A program made the position numbers and the translations under genes. Of a DNA stretch of 64,000 nt, positions 35,114 through 43,294 are shown piece after piece. Origin of the DNA: Paenibacillus qinlingensis (GTDB lineage: Bacteria > Bacillota > Bacilli > Paenibacillales > NBRC-103111); NCBI RefSeq assembly GCF_013204845.1, contig NZ_JABMKY010000010.1:1-64000 (forward strand), read 5' to 3'. Numbering within the stretch: position 1 is the first letter of the stretch; every line of letters starts with the position of its first letter. Under the pieces are notes generated by a model. It was given only the letters and a program-made list of their open reading frames with translations, did not search any database and was not told where the DNA came from.

Positions 35114-36561
35114 GTAACAACGTGCCTCATTATATGATTATTGGCGGGGGTATTACGGGGCTAAGTGCTGCTTATTATTTGAAAAAACTGATGACGGAAG
35201 CTGAAGCCGGTGGAGGTGCCCCCTTTCGCATTTCTGTTGTCGAGAAATCACCGTCATTTGGCGGGAAAATTCATACGATTGAGCGTGACGGCTTTGTGAT
35301 TGAAAAGGGGCCAGATTCCTTTCTAGCGCGTAAACGTCCCATTATTGATTTGGCGTATGATCTCGGCATGGAAAATGAGCTGACTGGTACGAATCCGAAA
35401 GCGAAGAAGACTTATATCGTTCGCGGGAGAAAGCTGCATCGCATGCCTCCTGGCTTGGTACTGGGAATCCCGACTCAGATGACACCGTTTATGAAGACAG
35501 GCCTTATCTCGCCTTTTGGCAAGCTTCGCGCTGCGATGGACCTGATTAAACCAAAGCGGGATGTCGCAGCGGATGAGTCGCTTGGTCATTTTCTCGAGCG
35601 ACGACTTGGTAAGGAAGTGCTTGAACGTATTGTCGAGCCGCTGCTTGCAGGGATTTACGCTGGGGATACATACAAGCTGAGCTTGAAATCCACCTTCCCG
35701 CAGTTTCGGGCTATGGAGCAGAAGAATCGCAGTTTAATTCTTGGGATGATGGCGAGCCGCAAAAATGTGACTGAGGAAAGCGCGCATTTGCCTGCGGCTG
35801 TTCGCAATTCGGTATTTGTAACGTTTAAACGAGGGTTGCAATCACTAGTGAATGGGTTAGTAGACGCGTTATCTACTGTGGATTTACGTGCTGGAGTTGG
35901 TGTTGTGTCCGTGCGTCGTGTAGCGGGTGGACAAACTGAAGTTGTCTTTGAGGATGGTCAGCATGAAGTCGTTGACGGGGTCATTGTGACTACGCCAACG
36001 TATCAAGCGGCGAGGATGCTTTCGGAGCTGCCAGCTGCAAACCAGCTAGCGAAGATTGATTATATCTCGGTAGCTAATGTGATTATGGCGTTCGATCGTA
36101 AGGATATTCCATTTGAACTAGATGCCTCTGGTTTTCTCGTTCCTAAGCATGAAGGTTACACGATTACAGCGTGTACGTTAACCTCAGCGAAGTGGCTGCA
36201 TGCTGCACCAGAAGGCAAGGTGCTGCTTCGTTGCTATATTGGTCGTTCTGGCGAGCAGGAATGGCCGGCATGGTCCGATGAGCAATTAATCAGTAAAGCA
36301 CGACGCGACATAGATAATCTGCTTGGGATTACGGCTGAACCTAGTTTCGTTGAAGTGACGAGATTGATGAATTCCATGCCGCAATACCCTGTTGGCCATT
36401 TAGAGGCGATTGCGGATTTCAACAAAGAACTGGCTGCTGCTATGCCGCGAGTCCTGGTCACGGGGGCAGGGTTTCATGGCGTCGGACTGCCTGATTGTAT
36501 ACGACAAGGCAAAGAAGCTGCAAGTCAGCTTGCTGACCTTGTCTTCACACAACGGGATTAA
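35110..36561 (+). CDS. hemY: Coproporphyrinogen III oxidase, FAD-dependent (HemY/CgoX)
   Basis: Oxidises coproporphyrinogen III to coproporphyrin III with oxygen. 483 residues. FAD-binding GGGITGLSAAYYL is at the N-terminus, then VVEKSPSFGGKIHT, EKGPDSFLARK, VEPLLAGIYAGD, and the C-terminal VTGAGFHGVGLPDCIRQGKEAA. Start overlaps the hemH stop. The final enzyme, coproheme decarboxylase (HemQ/ChdC), is not in this window. The gene ends in a 4-bp convergent overlap with the Crp-type regulator gene. Confidence 0.95.
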   Translation: MSNNVPHYMIIGGGITGLSAAYYLKKLMTEAEAGGGAPFRISVVEKSPSFGGKIHTIERDGFVIEKGPDSFLARKRPIIDLAYDLGMENELTGTNPKAKKTYIVRGRKLHRMPPGLVLGIPTQMTPFMKTGLISPFGKLRAAMDLIKPKRDVAADESLGHFLERRLGKEVLERIVEPLLAGIYAGDTYKLSLKSTFPQFRAMEQKNRSLILGMMASRKNVTEESAHLPAAVRNSVFVTFKRGLQSLVNGLVDALSTVDLRAGVGVVSVRRVAGGQTEVVFEDGQHEVVDGVIVTTPTYQAARMLSELPAANQLAKIDYISVANVIMAFDRKDIPFELDASGFLVPKHEGYTITACTLTSAKWLHAAPEGKVLLRCYIGRSGEQEWPAWSDEQLISKARRDIDNLLGITAEPSFVEVTRLMNSMPQYPVGHLEAIADFNKELAAAMPRVLVTGAGFHGVGLPDCIRQGKEAASQLADLVFTQRD

Positions 36562-37217
36562 CGGAGCTTAGTCAATTCCAAAGTGAATTCGCTGGCAGAG
36601 ATGGTCAGGATTTTCTTCTCTTCAAGATCACGAATGACTTGCATGAGCGTTGCTTTCTGAACGCCAGCTAGTTGGGAGATTTCATCAAAGTTAAGAACTA
36701 GCTTAATGACGATTGTAGTGCCTTTACGCAAGCCATGCGAGTTCGCCATTTTGATCAAACTTTTGATGACTCGTGTTCTTGCATCTACGAAGGTTAGATC
36801 ATAGACTTGTTGATTTGTATCGCGCAAACGGTTACTGAGTTCTTGCATGATACCTAGACTAATGTCAAAATGAGTACGAAGCAGCTCAAGGAAGCTATGT
36901 CCAGTTATCGTTAGAAGTGTGCATTCTTCTAAAGTTTGAGCTGAGGCAGAACGAGGTTTGCCATCAATGAGAGACAGCTCGCCGAAGCTTTCGCTGGTTT
37001 TGCAGATTGATAGTATTTTTTCCTCACCTGCTTGGCTTGTTGTATAGATTTTAACGGAACCGCTAAGCACCATGTAGAAGACAGATCCGATTTCTTTTTC
37101 TTGAAAGAGGATTGTGCCTGCTTTGTAAGTACGTCTTGTACAAATTTCAATAAGAGCGTTCAATTGATGCTCGTTAAGCTGGGCAAATAATGGAACTTTC
37201 TTGATATGCTCTAGCAT
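36558..37217 (-). CDS. Crp/Fnr family transcriptional regulator
   Basis: 219 residues: cyclic-nucleotide-binding-like beta barrel (about 5-120, KAGTILFQEKEIGSVFYMVLSG and ESFGELSLIDGKPRSA in separate parts) and a C-terminal winged helix (NFDEISQLAGVQKATLMQVIRDLEEKKIL). The Fnr-type N-terminal cysteine cluster is absent; the barrel carries GELSLIDGKPRSA, close to the cAMP-pocket GExxLxxxxxRxA pattern. The effector is unknown. It lies in the middle of the heme cluster, divergent from hemL, so control of hemL is plausible. ATG 37217 follows AAAGGCGGTGCAACCT; a GTG at 37226 lies within that region. Confidence 0.87.
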   Translation of the reverse strand: MLEHIKKVPLFAQLNEHQLNALIEICTRRTYKAGTILFQEKEIGSVFYMVLSGSVKIYTTSQAGEEKILSICKTSESFGELSLIDGKPRSASAQTLEECTLLTITGHSFLELLRTHFDISLGIMQELSNRLRDTNQQVYDLTFVDARTRVIKSLIKMANSHGLRKGTTIVIKLVLNFDEISQLAGVQKATLMQVIRDLEEKKILTISASEFTLELTKLR

Positions 37218-37240
37218 AGGTTGCACCGCCTTTATAGGTA

Positions 37241-37259
37241 GTCATGGGTAGGTTATGAC
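37241..37259. promoter_or_regulatory. Inverted repeat between the Crp-type gene and hemL
   Basis: GTCAT-N9-ATGAC forms a perfect 5-bp dyad in the 81-bp divergent intergenic region. Size and spacing are near those of Crp/Fnr-family operators. Whether the adjacent regulator binds here is a guess. Confidence 0.4.
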
Positions 37260-37298
37260 CTCATTTTATCACAAGATTACGTTATTGGGGGCTAAATA

Positions 37299-38597
37299 AT
37301 GGTAAATTCGAGCAGAATCGACAAACAGTCAGCGGCTGCTTTTCAAGAATCAAGAAAGCTGATTCCTGGAGGGGTGAACAGTCCAGTTCGTGCTTTTAAA
37401 TCAGTGGGCTTAACACCGTTATTCATGGAGAGTGGATCCGGCTCGCGAGTTACGGATATTGATGGGAATACGTTTATTGATTATGTTGGTTCATGGGGAC
37501 CCCTCATTGTAGGACATGCACATCCGAAGGTTTTGGAAGCGATCCACGCTACAGCTATAAAAGGTACAAGCTTTGGTGCTCCAACGTTGCTTGAAACCGA
37601 GATGGCTAAGCTTGTCATTGAACGCGTACCGTCAATTGATATGGTTCGTATGGTCAATTCGGGGACGGAAGCCACAATGAGTGCGTTGCGTCTAGCTCGT
37701 GGATTCACGAAGCGCGACAAGATCGTTAAATTCGAAGGAAGCTATCATGGGCATGCAGATGCATTGTTGATCAAGGCTGGGTCTGGGGTTGCTACACTTG
37801 GATTACCAGATAGCCCTGGTGTACCAAGTAGCGTGGCGTCTAACACAATTACTGTGCCTTATAATGATTTGGATTCCGTAAAGCTTGTTTTCGAAAAGTT
37901 TGGAGAAGAAATTGCCGCGCTTATCGTAGAACCCATTGCAGGGAATATGGGGGTTGTTCCTCCAGCAAATGGTTTCTTGCAAGGTCTACGTGATATTACC
38001 AAGCAGTATGGTTCCTTGTTGATTTTTGATGAGGTTATGACCGGTTTCCGTGTACATAAGAACTGTGCACAAGGTTTATACGGCGTAACACCAGATCTAA
38101 CTTGTCTAGGCAAAGTTATCGGTGGCGGGCTTCCAGTAGGTGCTTATGGCGGCCGTTTAGACATTATGGAGCAGATGGCTCCTGCAGGTCCGATTTACCA
38201 AGCAGGTACGTTATCGGGTAACCCACTTGCCATGGCAGCTGGTTTCGCGACATTATCCTTACTAGGCGAGCCGAATGTTTATGAGGAGCTGGAACGCAAG
38301 TCAGCTAGACTAGAAGCGGGCTTTGCTGCGAATGCTGCGGAGTTCGGCATTGCCAGCACGATCAATCGTGTAGGATCAATGGTTTGTCCGTTTTTCACGG
38401 AGAGACCAGTCACCAACTACGAAACAGCCAAAACATCTGACCTTGGCCGATTTAATGCTTATTTCGGTAATCTACTAGATCTCGGTGTTTCGGTTGCACC
38501 TTCGCAGTTTGAGGGGATGTTTGTATCTACCGTGCATTCCGATGCGGATATTGAAACGACAATTGAGGCTCATCGCGAGGCTTTGAAACGATTATAA
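37299..38597 (+). CDS. hemL: Glutamate-1-semialdehyde 2,1-aminomutase
   Basis: PLP enzyme making 5-aminolevulinate from the HemA product. 432 residues with [32 protein letters not shown], the GSYHGHAD cofactor region, FDEVMTGFR, and the PLP lysine in [29 protein letters not shown] follows. It is separated from the hemA-hemY run only by the oppositely oriented regulator, so it is probably its own unit. Ribosome binding site is weak (GGGGGCTAAATA). A strong terminator follows. Confidence 0.96.
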   Translation: MVNSSRIDKQSAAAFQESRKLIPGGVNSPVRAFKSVGLTPLFMESGSGSRVTDIDGNTFIDYVGSWGPLIVGHAHPKVLEAIHATAIKGTSFGAPTLLETEMAKLVIERVPSIDMVRMVNSGTEATMSALRLARGFTKRDKIVKFEGSYHGHADALLIKAGSGVATLGLPDSPGVPSSVASNTITVPYNDLDSVKLVFEKFGEEIAALIVEPIAGNMGVVPPANGFLQGLRDITKQYGSLLIFDEVMTGFRVHKNCAQGLYGVTPDLTCLGKVIGGGLPVGAYGGRLDIMEQMAPAGPIYQAGTLSGNPLAMAAGFATLSLLGEPNVYEELERKSARLEAGFAANAAEFGIASTINRVGSMVCPFFTERPVTNYETAKTSDLGRFNAYFGNLLDLGVSVAPSQFEGMFVSTVHSDADIETTIEAHREALKRL

Positions 38598-38602
38598 GAA
38601 AG

Positions 38603-38650
38603 GGGCAGCCCTCCGTAGCATGTTCTACGTGAGGGCTGCCCTTATTTTAT
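38603..38650 (+). terminator. Terminator after hemL
   Basis: GGGCAGCCCTC pairs with GAGGGCTGCCC, with CGTAG/CTACG extending the stem, then TTATTTTATT. Confidence 0.9.
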
Positions 38651-38658
38651 TCGGAGTG

Positions 38659-38683
38659 ATGTATGTATGTATGTATGTATGAT
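38659..38683. repeat. GTAT tetranucleotide repeat
   Basis: About five tandem copies of GTAT just after the hemL terminator. A purine-rich stretch with GAGTAA/GAGTAG steps (38709-38760) follows. Neither appears coding. Confidence 0.8.
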
Positions 38684-38830
38684 GTGCGGTTGCTGGTTAA
38701 GTTGGGGTGTGGAGGTAGGTATAGGAGTAAGAGTAAGAGTGGGAGTAGCTGAAGAAGTAGAAATATAGTTTGCTGAGTCATTTTAGTGAATAAGACGAAC
38801 AAGTTTAATAACTATCTTGTACCTCAGAGG

Positions 38831-39019
38831 AATAGATGGATTTTCTACAGTTAAATTTGCGATTTCCCAATCAAACGCAGAGTTAGATGGAAAAACTACA
38901 GTTAATTCTGCCCAATTTACTCGATCTGAACAATAGAGGCATTTTTAACTACATAATTTCCAGTTAAATCAAATTTCTGATGAATTTTCACTCTAATGCT
39001 GTACTTTTTCCAGTTAATA
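38831..39019. repeat. Second four-copy array, two direct and two inverted units
   Basis: Units of about 25-29 bp: ATAGATGGATTTTCTACAGT (38831 on) and TTAGATGGAAAAACTACAGT (38882 on) in plus orientation, then TTTAACTACATAATTTCCAG (38944 on) and GCTGTACTTTTTCCAGTTAA (38998 on), which read as diverged reverse complements. Start spacing is about 51, 62 and 50 bp. The layout is the same as at 3219-3398, with an unrelated unit. Confidence 0.6.
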
Positions 39020-39043
39020 CAATAGTCCAGTTACCTCCCCCCT

Positions 39044-39175
39044 CCAAACGCCACAAAAGCAGCAACTTCCTCGCGCTGAAACGCCACGCCCGCGGCGTGC
39101 ATATCACCCGCTGGGCACTGCGCCGGCGTATCACCCGGCCACGCAGGTGCCTTATCGCGTCGCGCCGGCGTTTGG
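39044..39175. repeat. GC-rich 132-bp element with terminal inverted repeats
   Basis: Begins CCAAACGCC and ends GGCGTTTGG, a perfect 9-bp terminal inverted repeat. Inside are a hairpin CACGCC-CGC-GGCGTG, two copies of GCGCCGGCGT and two of TATCACCC. The composition contrasts sharply with the AT-rich flanks. I see no target-site duplication and no coding frame worth calling. Confidence 0.5.
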
Positions 39176-39179
39176 ATAA

Positions 39180-39218
39180 AAAAAAGTTAGCATCCGTAGT
39201 AACGGTTGCTAACTTTCT
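39180..39218 (-). terminator. Terminator of the phosphodiester glycosidase gene
   Basis: AGTTAGCA pairs with TGCTAACT; on the minus strand the stem is followed by a run of eight T. Confidence 0.85.
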
Positions 39219-39252
39219 AGAAGTAATCGCTGTTGCTCATCCATTTCTTCTA

Positions 39253-40761
39253 CTAGTTAGGTTTAACTGTTGGCGCAGTAGAAGTAGATGCGTTTGGTAC
39301 TGTCTCCGTTCCATTCGTTGCTGGCTTCGGTGTGGGACTCGGCGTAGGCGACGGTGTTGTCGTCGTCGTTGGCTTGGTACTCCCCGTGTTGGTACCTGTG
39401 TTCGTACCACCCGTATTCGTATTCCCACCACTTGGCGTAGGTGTAGGTGTAGGCGTTGATGTAGGGTTGCCTGTATTTGTTGGTGTTGGGCTAGTTGTAT
39501 TCGTTGGTGTTCCAGTTGACGGCTTATCCGTCGAGCTAGGCTTCGTCGAGTCGGTACTTGAAGGCGAAGATGACCCGCCACCTTTGACTGATTCAGCTGT
39601 GTTTTCTGGTTTTGGAGATGGTGTAGGCGTTGCTTTCGGCGTAGGCGTTGGTAATTTACCTTGCGCTTTCAGTTCGGCTTGTTCTTTCAAGAATTCAGGG
39701 TGAGTTGAAGCACCGCCTGCATCAATTGTCGTCAAGCCCTCCCAAATGTTCTTCACATGGACTTTCTCAGGATGATCGAACACTAAGAAAGCTGAAGGTA
39801 AGCGACGCTCGCCATAACGGCTAGATGGTTTGGTAATGAGTGCATTATTATAAACCATTTCAGAAGATGCTCCGCCATCAAGGAATCCAGCGTTGATGAC
39901 ATCGTCTTCTAAGAAAAGATCCTGCACTTCTTTCAGTGTAGCTCCAACACTTGATGTTTGACGACCATCAATGACGATAAAGATAACTGTACCGTCTGCT
40001 TTCTGTCCGACGGCTGTACGCGGAGCACGTCCCCAACCACCATCACCGCTTGTAATTAGCGGTTTACCGTTCGCGATAACTCGCGGATAGAAGGAAACGG
40101 CTTCAGAGACGCCAAGTTTCAGTAATTCGTTAATCGTGTATTTACCGATAATGAGTGTTCCTTCATTCGTGAAACCAACAATTTGTTGCGGGTTGCTTCC
40201 TTCTTGGTCGGTATAAAGAATTTCACCACCGGACATAATAGCACCGATTGGGGCAAATCCGTTTCCGAGGCCGTCAGGATCATTGAATCCACCGCCATTG
40301 ACACCGGCAACAGCACCTGTACGTTGAACCATAGCTGTAATTCGTTCACCTTCACCTTGTTTGGACGGAACGACAACACGGATAGAACGTGGATCATATA
40401 CATACATTCGCTTACCCTTCCACAGGGTGCCAGAAATATCTTCTACTTTGACGAGGCTCTCAATAGGGCGGTTAGTATTAAACTGAACAGCCTCAATATC
40501 TTGCTTCTCGATCGAGTTAACTTCCGTTAGGTTCTGCATTTCAAGAACCATTTGATCTCGGCGCTGTGCGCCTACGAAGATCCAAGCCCAGTCACGATGC
40601 TGCGTTGTGATGACCGTTTTGGCCAAATATTCACGAATGAATGTCCCTGGCGGGGTAAGAAATAAAAAACTCGAACTTAAAAATGTACATGCTGCAATAA
40701 CAAGTAAAGTTCGTTTCAGCCAACTATAATTTCGAAAGTGATTTGCAATTGAACTACCCAA
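39253..40761 (-). CDS. Membrane-anchored phosphodiester glycosidase family protein (NAGPA domain)
   Basis: 502 residues. A single N-terminal transmembrane helix (about 17-38, TLLVIAACTFLSSSFLFL) anchors an outside NAGPA/DUF2233 domain (about 100-340): VAGVNGGGFND, GWGRAPRTAVGQKADG, VIDGRQTSSVG and GFLDGGASSEMVYN are the family marks. Members remove or transfer sugar phosphodiesters in exopolysaccharide or wall metabolism; the substrate here is unknown. The last ~130 residues are Pro/Thr/Ser/Gly/Asn low-complexity, wall-linker-like. Start is TTG 40761 with GAGCAGGAGAGGTATACC upstream; the longer frame to 40836 lacks support. Confidence 0.87.
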   Translation of the reverse strand: MGSSIANHFRNYSWLKRTLLVIAACTFLSSSFLFLTPPGTFIREYLAKTVITTQHRDWAWIFVGAQRRDQMVLEMQNLTEVNSIEKQDIEAVQFNTNRPIESLVKVEDISGTLWKGKRMYVYDPRSIRVVVPSKQGEGERITAMVQRTGAVAGVNGGGFNDPDGLGNGFAPIGAIMSGGEILYTDQEGSNPQQIVGFTNEGTLIIGKYTINELLKLGVSEAVSFYPRVIANGKPLITSGDGGWGRAPRTAVGQKADGTVIFIVIDGRQTSSVGATLKEVQDLFLEDDVINAGFLDGGASSEMVYNNALITKPSSRYGERRLPSAFLVFDHPEKVHVKNIWEGLTTIDAGGASTHPEFLKEQAELKAQGKLPTPTPKATPTPSPKPENTAESVKGGGSSSPSSTDSTKPSSTDKPSTGTPTNTTSPTPTNTGNPTSTPTPTPTPSGGNTNTGGTNTGTNTGSTKPTTTTTPSPTPSPTPKPATNGTETVPNASTSTAPTVKPN

Positions 40762-40916
40762 GGTATACCTCTCCTGCTCTATTAATAAATTGATAGAAAA
40801 TGTCGAAAAAAAACAATACAAGAATAATAGTATCATATTTTTGCATGCAAATGGTAATGGTAATTGTTAAAATAAAGTGTACTTAATCCCTCTTTCTTAA
40901 GGAGCTCGTTCTAATT

Positions 40917-41030
40917 ATGAAACGTTATTACTTTTTTGATTTCCCGATCGACCTTATGGCGATTGTTTTTGTATTTCTACTCATTCTACTAGCAATCTTT
41001 CTATCATTTCGTAAGGGCATGAAATCATGA
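40917..41030 (+). CDS. 37-residue membrane microprotein
   Basis: ATG 40917 opens MKRYYFFDFPIDLMAIVF, continues with a single hydrophobic helix (MAIVFVFLLILLAIFLSF) and ends in basic RKGMKS. AAGGAG lies about 12 nt upstream. Its stop shares ATGA with the start of the RluA-type gene at 41027, which is a hallmark of translational coupling and strong evidence that it is translated. No family recognised. Confidence 0.7.
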   Translation: MKRYYFFDFPIDLMAIVFVFLLILLAIFLSFRKGMKS

Positions 41031-41914
41031 TTGAGTGGTCGCGTGATGGGGAATGGTTGCAGCTCCCACTCCCAAATGAACAGTGGAAACCGCTTAAACC
41101 AGGTGCTGTTGAAGAATTAACGGCATATCTGCCTGTGCCTCGCAAATTTTTCCTGCGATTAGCTTCCCAGGGACTTATTCGCATAGAAAATAATACGATA
41201 CGGTTAAAGGTTTTTCCTCAGGAAAAGGCGGCTTTTAAATCTGAGTCTTATGCATTAGACGTTTTATTTGAGGATGAGTTCACTTTAGTCGTGAATAAAC
41301 CTGCTGGTAAGTCTGTCCATCCAGCCGAAGTCGGCCAAGGAGGGACGCTGGCTAATGCGGTAGCTTACTATTATGAAGCAACAGGACAGGCATGCGGCGT
41401 TCGTCATATTCATCGTCTAGATCAAGATACGACGGGCGTTGTACTTTATGCCAAAAATGAATGGGCGCATGTCCTATTGGATGAAGCCATGCGAGAAAAA
41501 CTAATCGATAGACGCTATGTTGCGCTAGCTCACGGGATTTTCAAGGAAAAGGAAGGATGGATTGATGAACCGATAGGCAAAGATCGTCATCAACCAGGGA
41601 AACGAAGAGTGGCCCCTAATGGGGATCAGGCACTTACGCATTACCGTGTCCTTCAGCAAATGAAAGCTGGTGCACTCGTTGAAGTAGAGTTGGAAACGGG
41701 CAGGACGCATCAGATTCGCGTTCATCTCAGTCATTTAGGACATCCACTAATCGGGGATACCTTGTATGGAGGCTCTTCACGATTGTTTCAACGTCAAGCT
41801 CTTCACGGTGAAAGGCTCATATTCAAGCATCCAATTTCGCAAAATGATGTCGTTGTGCACGCTCCGTATCCACTAGATTTCAAGACGTTGTTGGACCAAT
41901 TGTCAATGAATTAA
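41027..41914 (+). CDS. RluA-family pseudouridine synthase
   Basis: Isomerises uridine to pseudouridine in rRNA or tRNA. 295 residues; the catalytic Asp is in HRLDQDTTGVVLYAK, and VNKPAGKSVHP, RYVALAHG, ELETGRTHQIRVHL and LIGDTLYGG are the other RluA-type landmarks. No S4 domain is obvious in the short N-terminal part. Target site unknown. It is coupled by ATGA overlap to an upstream membrane microprotein. Confidence 0.93.
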   Translation: MIEWSRDGEWLQLPLPNEQWKPLKPGAVEELTAYLPVPRKFFLRLASQGLIRIENNTIRLKVFPQEKAAFKSESYALDVLFEDEFTLVVNKPAGKSVHPAEVGQGGTLANAVAYYYEATGQACGVRHIHRLDQDTTGVVLYAKNEWAHVLLDEAMREKLIDRRYVALAHGIFKEKEGWIDEPIGKDRHQPGKRRVAPNGDQALTHYRVLQQMKAGALVEVELETGRTHQIRVHLSHLGHPLIGDTLYGGSSRLFQRQALHGERLIFKHPISQNDVVVHAPYPLDFKTLLDQLSMN

Positions 41915-41922
41915 AAATGTAG

Positions 41923-41951
41923 TCATGCCTGGCCTCATCCACCCATATACT
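41923..41951 (+). promoter_or_regulatory. Possible sigma-E promoter of spoVID
   Basis: TCATGCC (41923-41929), 14-bp spacer, CATATACT (41944-41951). The -10 matches CATACAHT at seven of eight, the -35 matches KMATATT at four of seven. B. subtilis spoVID is sigma-E dependent. Confidence 0.45.
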
Positions 41952-42030
41952 TTTAGAGACAATCAAGTATATCACCCAACAATTCGGAGCTGCTGTATGT
42001 TTCGAATTAACGGAAGGGAGGATTCATTCG

Positions 42031-43131
42031 GTGTCTGAACAACAACCAGGGTTACGCTTTGATATTTATGAACGTGTGCATTTACAGGAGAATTTAGCGG
42101 CTATACAAGAATTGAATGAGGTAGAATTGCTTCCGCATATTCAAGTAATAACGCTGGATGATCAAGCGATTTTAAAGGGGAATCTACTACTTACAGGTAA
42201 CTACTTTAGCGAAGAAGGCGGCAGTCCTCGTACGCTTGAGCATTTGATTCCTGTCGAAATTACACTGCCCTTGAATCGTATTCATCGTGTAGAAGATATT
42301 CAGGTGGAAATCGAGAATTTTGATATCGACCTCTTATCGGCACGAAGTCTTAATGTAACAGGTGTACTTTCTTTGCAAGGTGTAGAAATGGTTTCTGTGC
42401 CGCAAGAAAGTTGGCGGGAGGAAGAAGAAGTTACTTTTGTCCATCAAATTGAGTACCCGCGCTCTGAGCCCATCATGCCATACGTATCGGAACCCGTACC
42501 TACACCAGCACCGTATGCTCAAGAACCACAGGTTCAACCAGTTCCACAAGTGATCCAACCACCACCAGTGCCAATGCCAACGCCTGTTCTTCCTACACCT
42601 TTACCTACCCCATCCCCAACGTTGATAGCAGCAGCACCTGAACCAACCGTTGTTGCGGCTCAGCCAGAGTCCTTTACGGGGGATGATTCCATAGGTGTTG
42701 ATTTTGAACAAATCGAGCTGAAGGTGACCCCTCATGCTGATAGTACCGTTGTTACGGAGGAAAAAAAGGAACTGAAAGTTGCCTTTGGCAAGAAGGCAGC
42801 GGACGCCGTGGAGGTTAACCCATATGGCATCAAATCGCTATTATCTAAGGCAGGCACGTATCTTTCCGACAAGCGGCTTGCGGAAGCTGAGGCGCAAGCG
42901 GCTCTTGAGGCGGAATCGCGGATAGATGCAGTAGAGTGGCGGCGATTATTCCTTCAGAGCAGATCGGAGTCACAAGAGTTCAGGAAACTCAAACTATGTA
43001 TCGTTCAGAAGGACGACACCTTAGAATCCATCGCGAAGCGCTATCAACTGACAACGCGTGAGCTTCAATTGATGAATCGTCTAGGCGACCAAGATATTGT
43101 TGTGGGTCAAGTTATTTATTTGCCCAAATAA
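42031..43131 (+). CDS. spoVID: Stage VI sporulation protein D, LysM-containing spore coat morphogen
   Basis: 366 residues. The N-terminal domain (about 1-125, beta-rich, GLRFDIYERVHL ... ITLPLNRIHRVEDIQVEIENFDID in parts) resembles SpoVID; a Pro-rich linker (about 140-205) follows, and a C-terminal LysM (IVQKDDTLESIAKRYQLTTRELQLMN) ends the chain. SpoVID directs coat encasement of the forespore surface in the mother cell. B. subtilis has hemL-spoVID-ysxE-valS; here spoVID also precedes valS but ysxE is missing and other genes separate it from hemL. GTG 42031 follows GGGAGG. Confidence 0.88.
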   Translation: MSEQQPGLRFDIYERVHLQENLAAIQELNEVELLPHIQVITLDDQAILKGNLLLTGNYFSEEGGSPRTLEHLIPVEITLPLNRIHRVEDIQVEIENFDIDLLSARSLNVTGVLSLQGVEMVSVPQESWREEEEVTFVHQIEYPRSEPIMPYVSEPVPTPAPYAQEPQVQPVPQVIQPPPVPMPTPVLPTPLPTPSPTLIAAAPEPTVVAAQPESFTGDDSIGVDFEQIELKVTPHADSTVVTEEKKELKVAFGKKAADAVEVNPYGIKSLLSKAGTYLSDKRLAEAEAQAALEAESRIDAVEWRRLFLQSRSESQEFRKLKLCIVQKDDTLESIAKRYQLTTRELQLMNRLGDQDIVVGQVIYLPK

Positions 43132-43144
43132 ATACCTATACATA

Positions 43145-43187
43145 GGCAAGAGCCTCTGGCTGCTAATAGCGGCTGGGGGCTCTTTAT
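43145..43187 (+). terminator. Terminator after spoVID
   Basis: AGAGCC and the GGCTGC/GCGGCT inner stem pair with GGCTCT, followed by TTTATG. Confidence 0.75.
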
Positions 43188-43259
43188 GTTTGCTCTCGTA
43201 TAAAATCCACCGTTTCATCCAATACTAGAAAATAATCCTTATAATAGGCGTCGAAATTA

Positions 43260-43288
43260 TTGACTATGTGTCGATAATTCGATATCAT
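43260..43288 (+). promoter_or_regulatory. Sigma-A promoter of valS
   Basis: TTGACT (43260-43265), 17-bp spacer, TATCAT (43283-43288). Transcription would start near 43295. Confidence 0.7.
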
Positions 43289-43294
43289 ATAGTG

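Noticed and set aside
38980-39459. 159-codon plus-strand frame
   Set aside because: Arg/Cys-rich translation arising from the GC-rich element and the reverse of the Pro/Thr tail; crosses a terminator.
39332-39703. Gly/Val-rich 123-codon plus-strand frame
   Set aside because: Mirror image of the PTPT-repeat coding region of the glycosidase gene.
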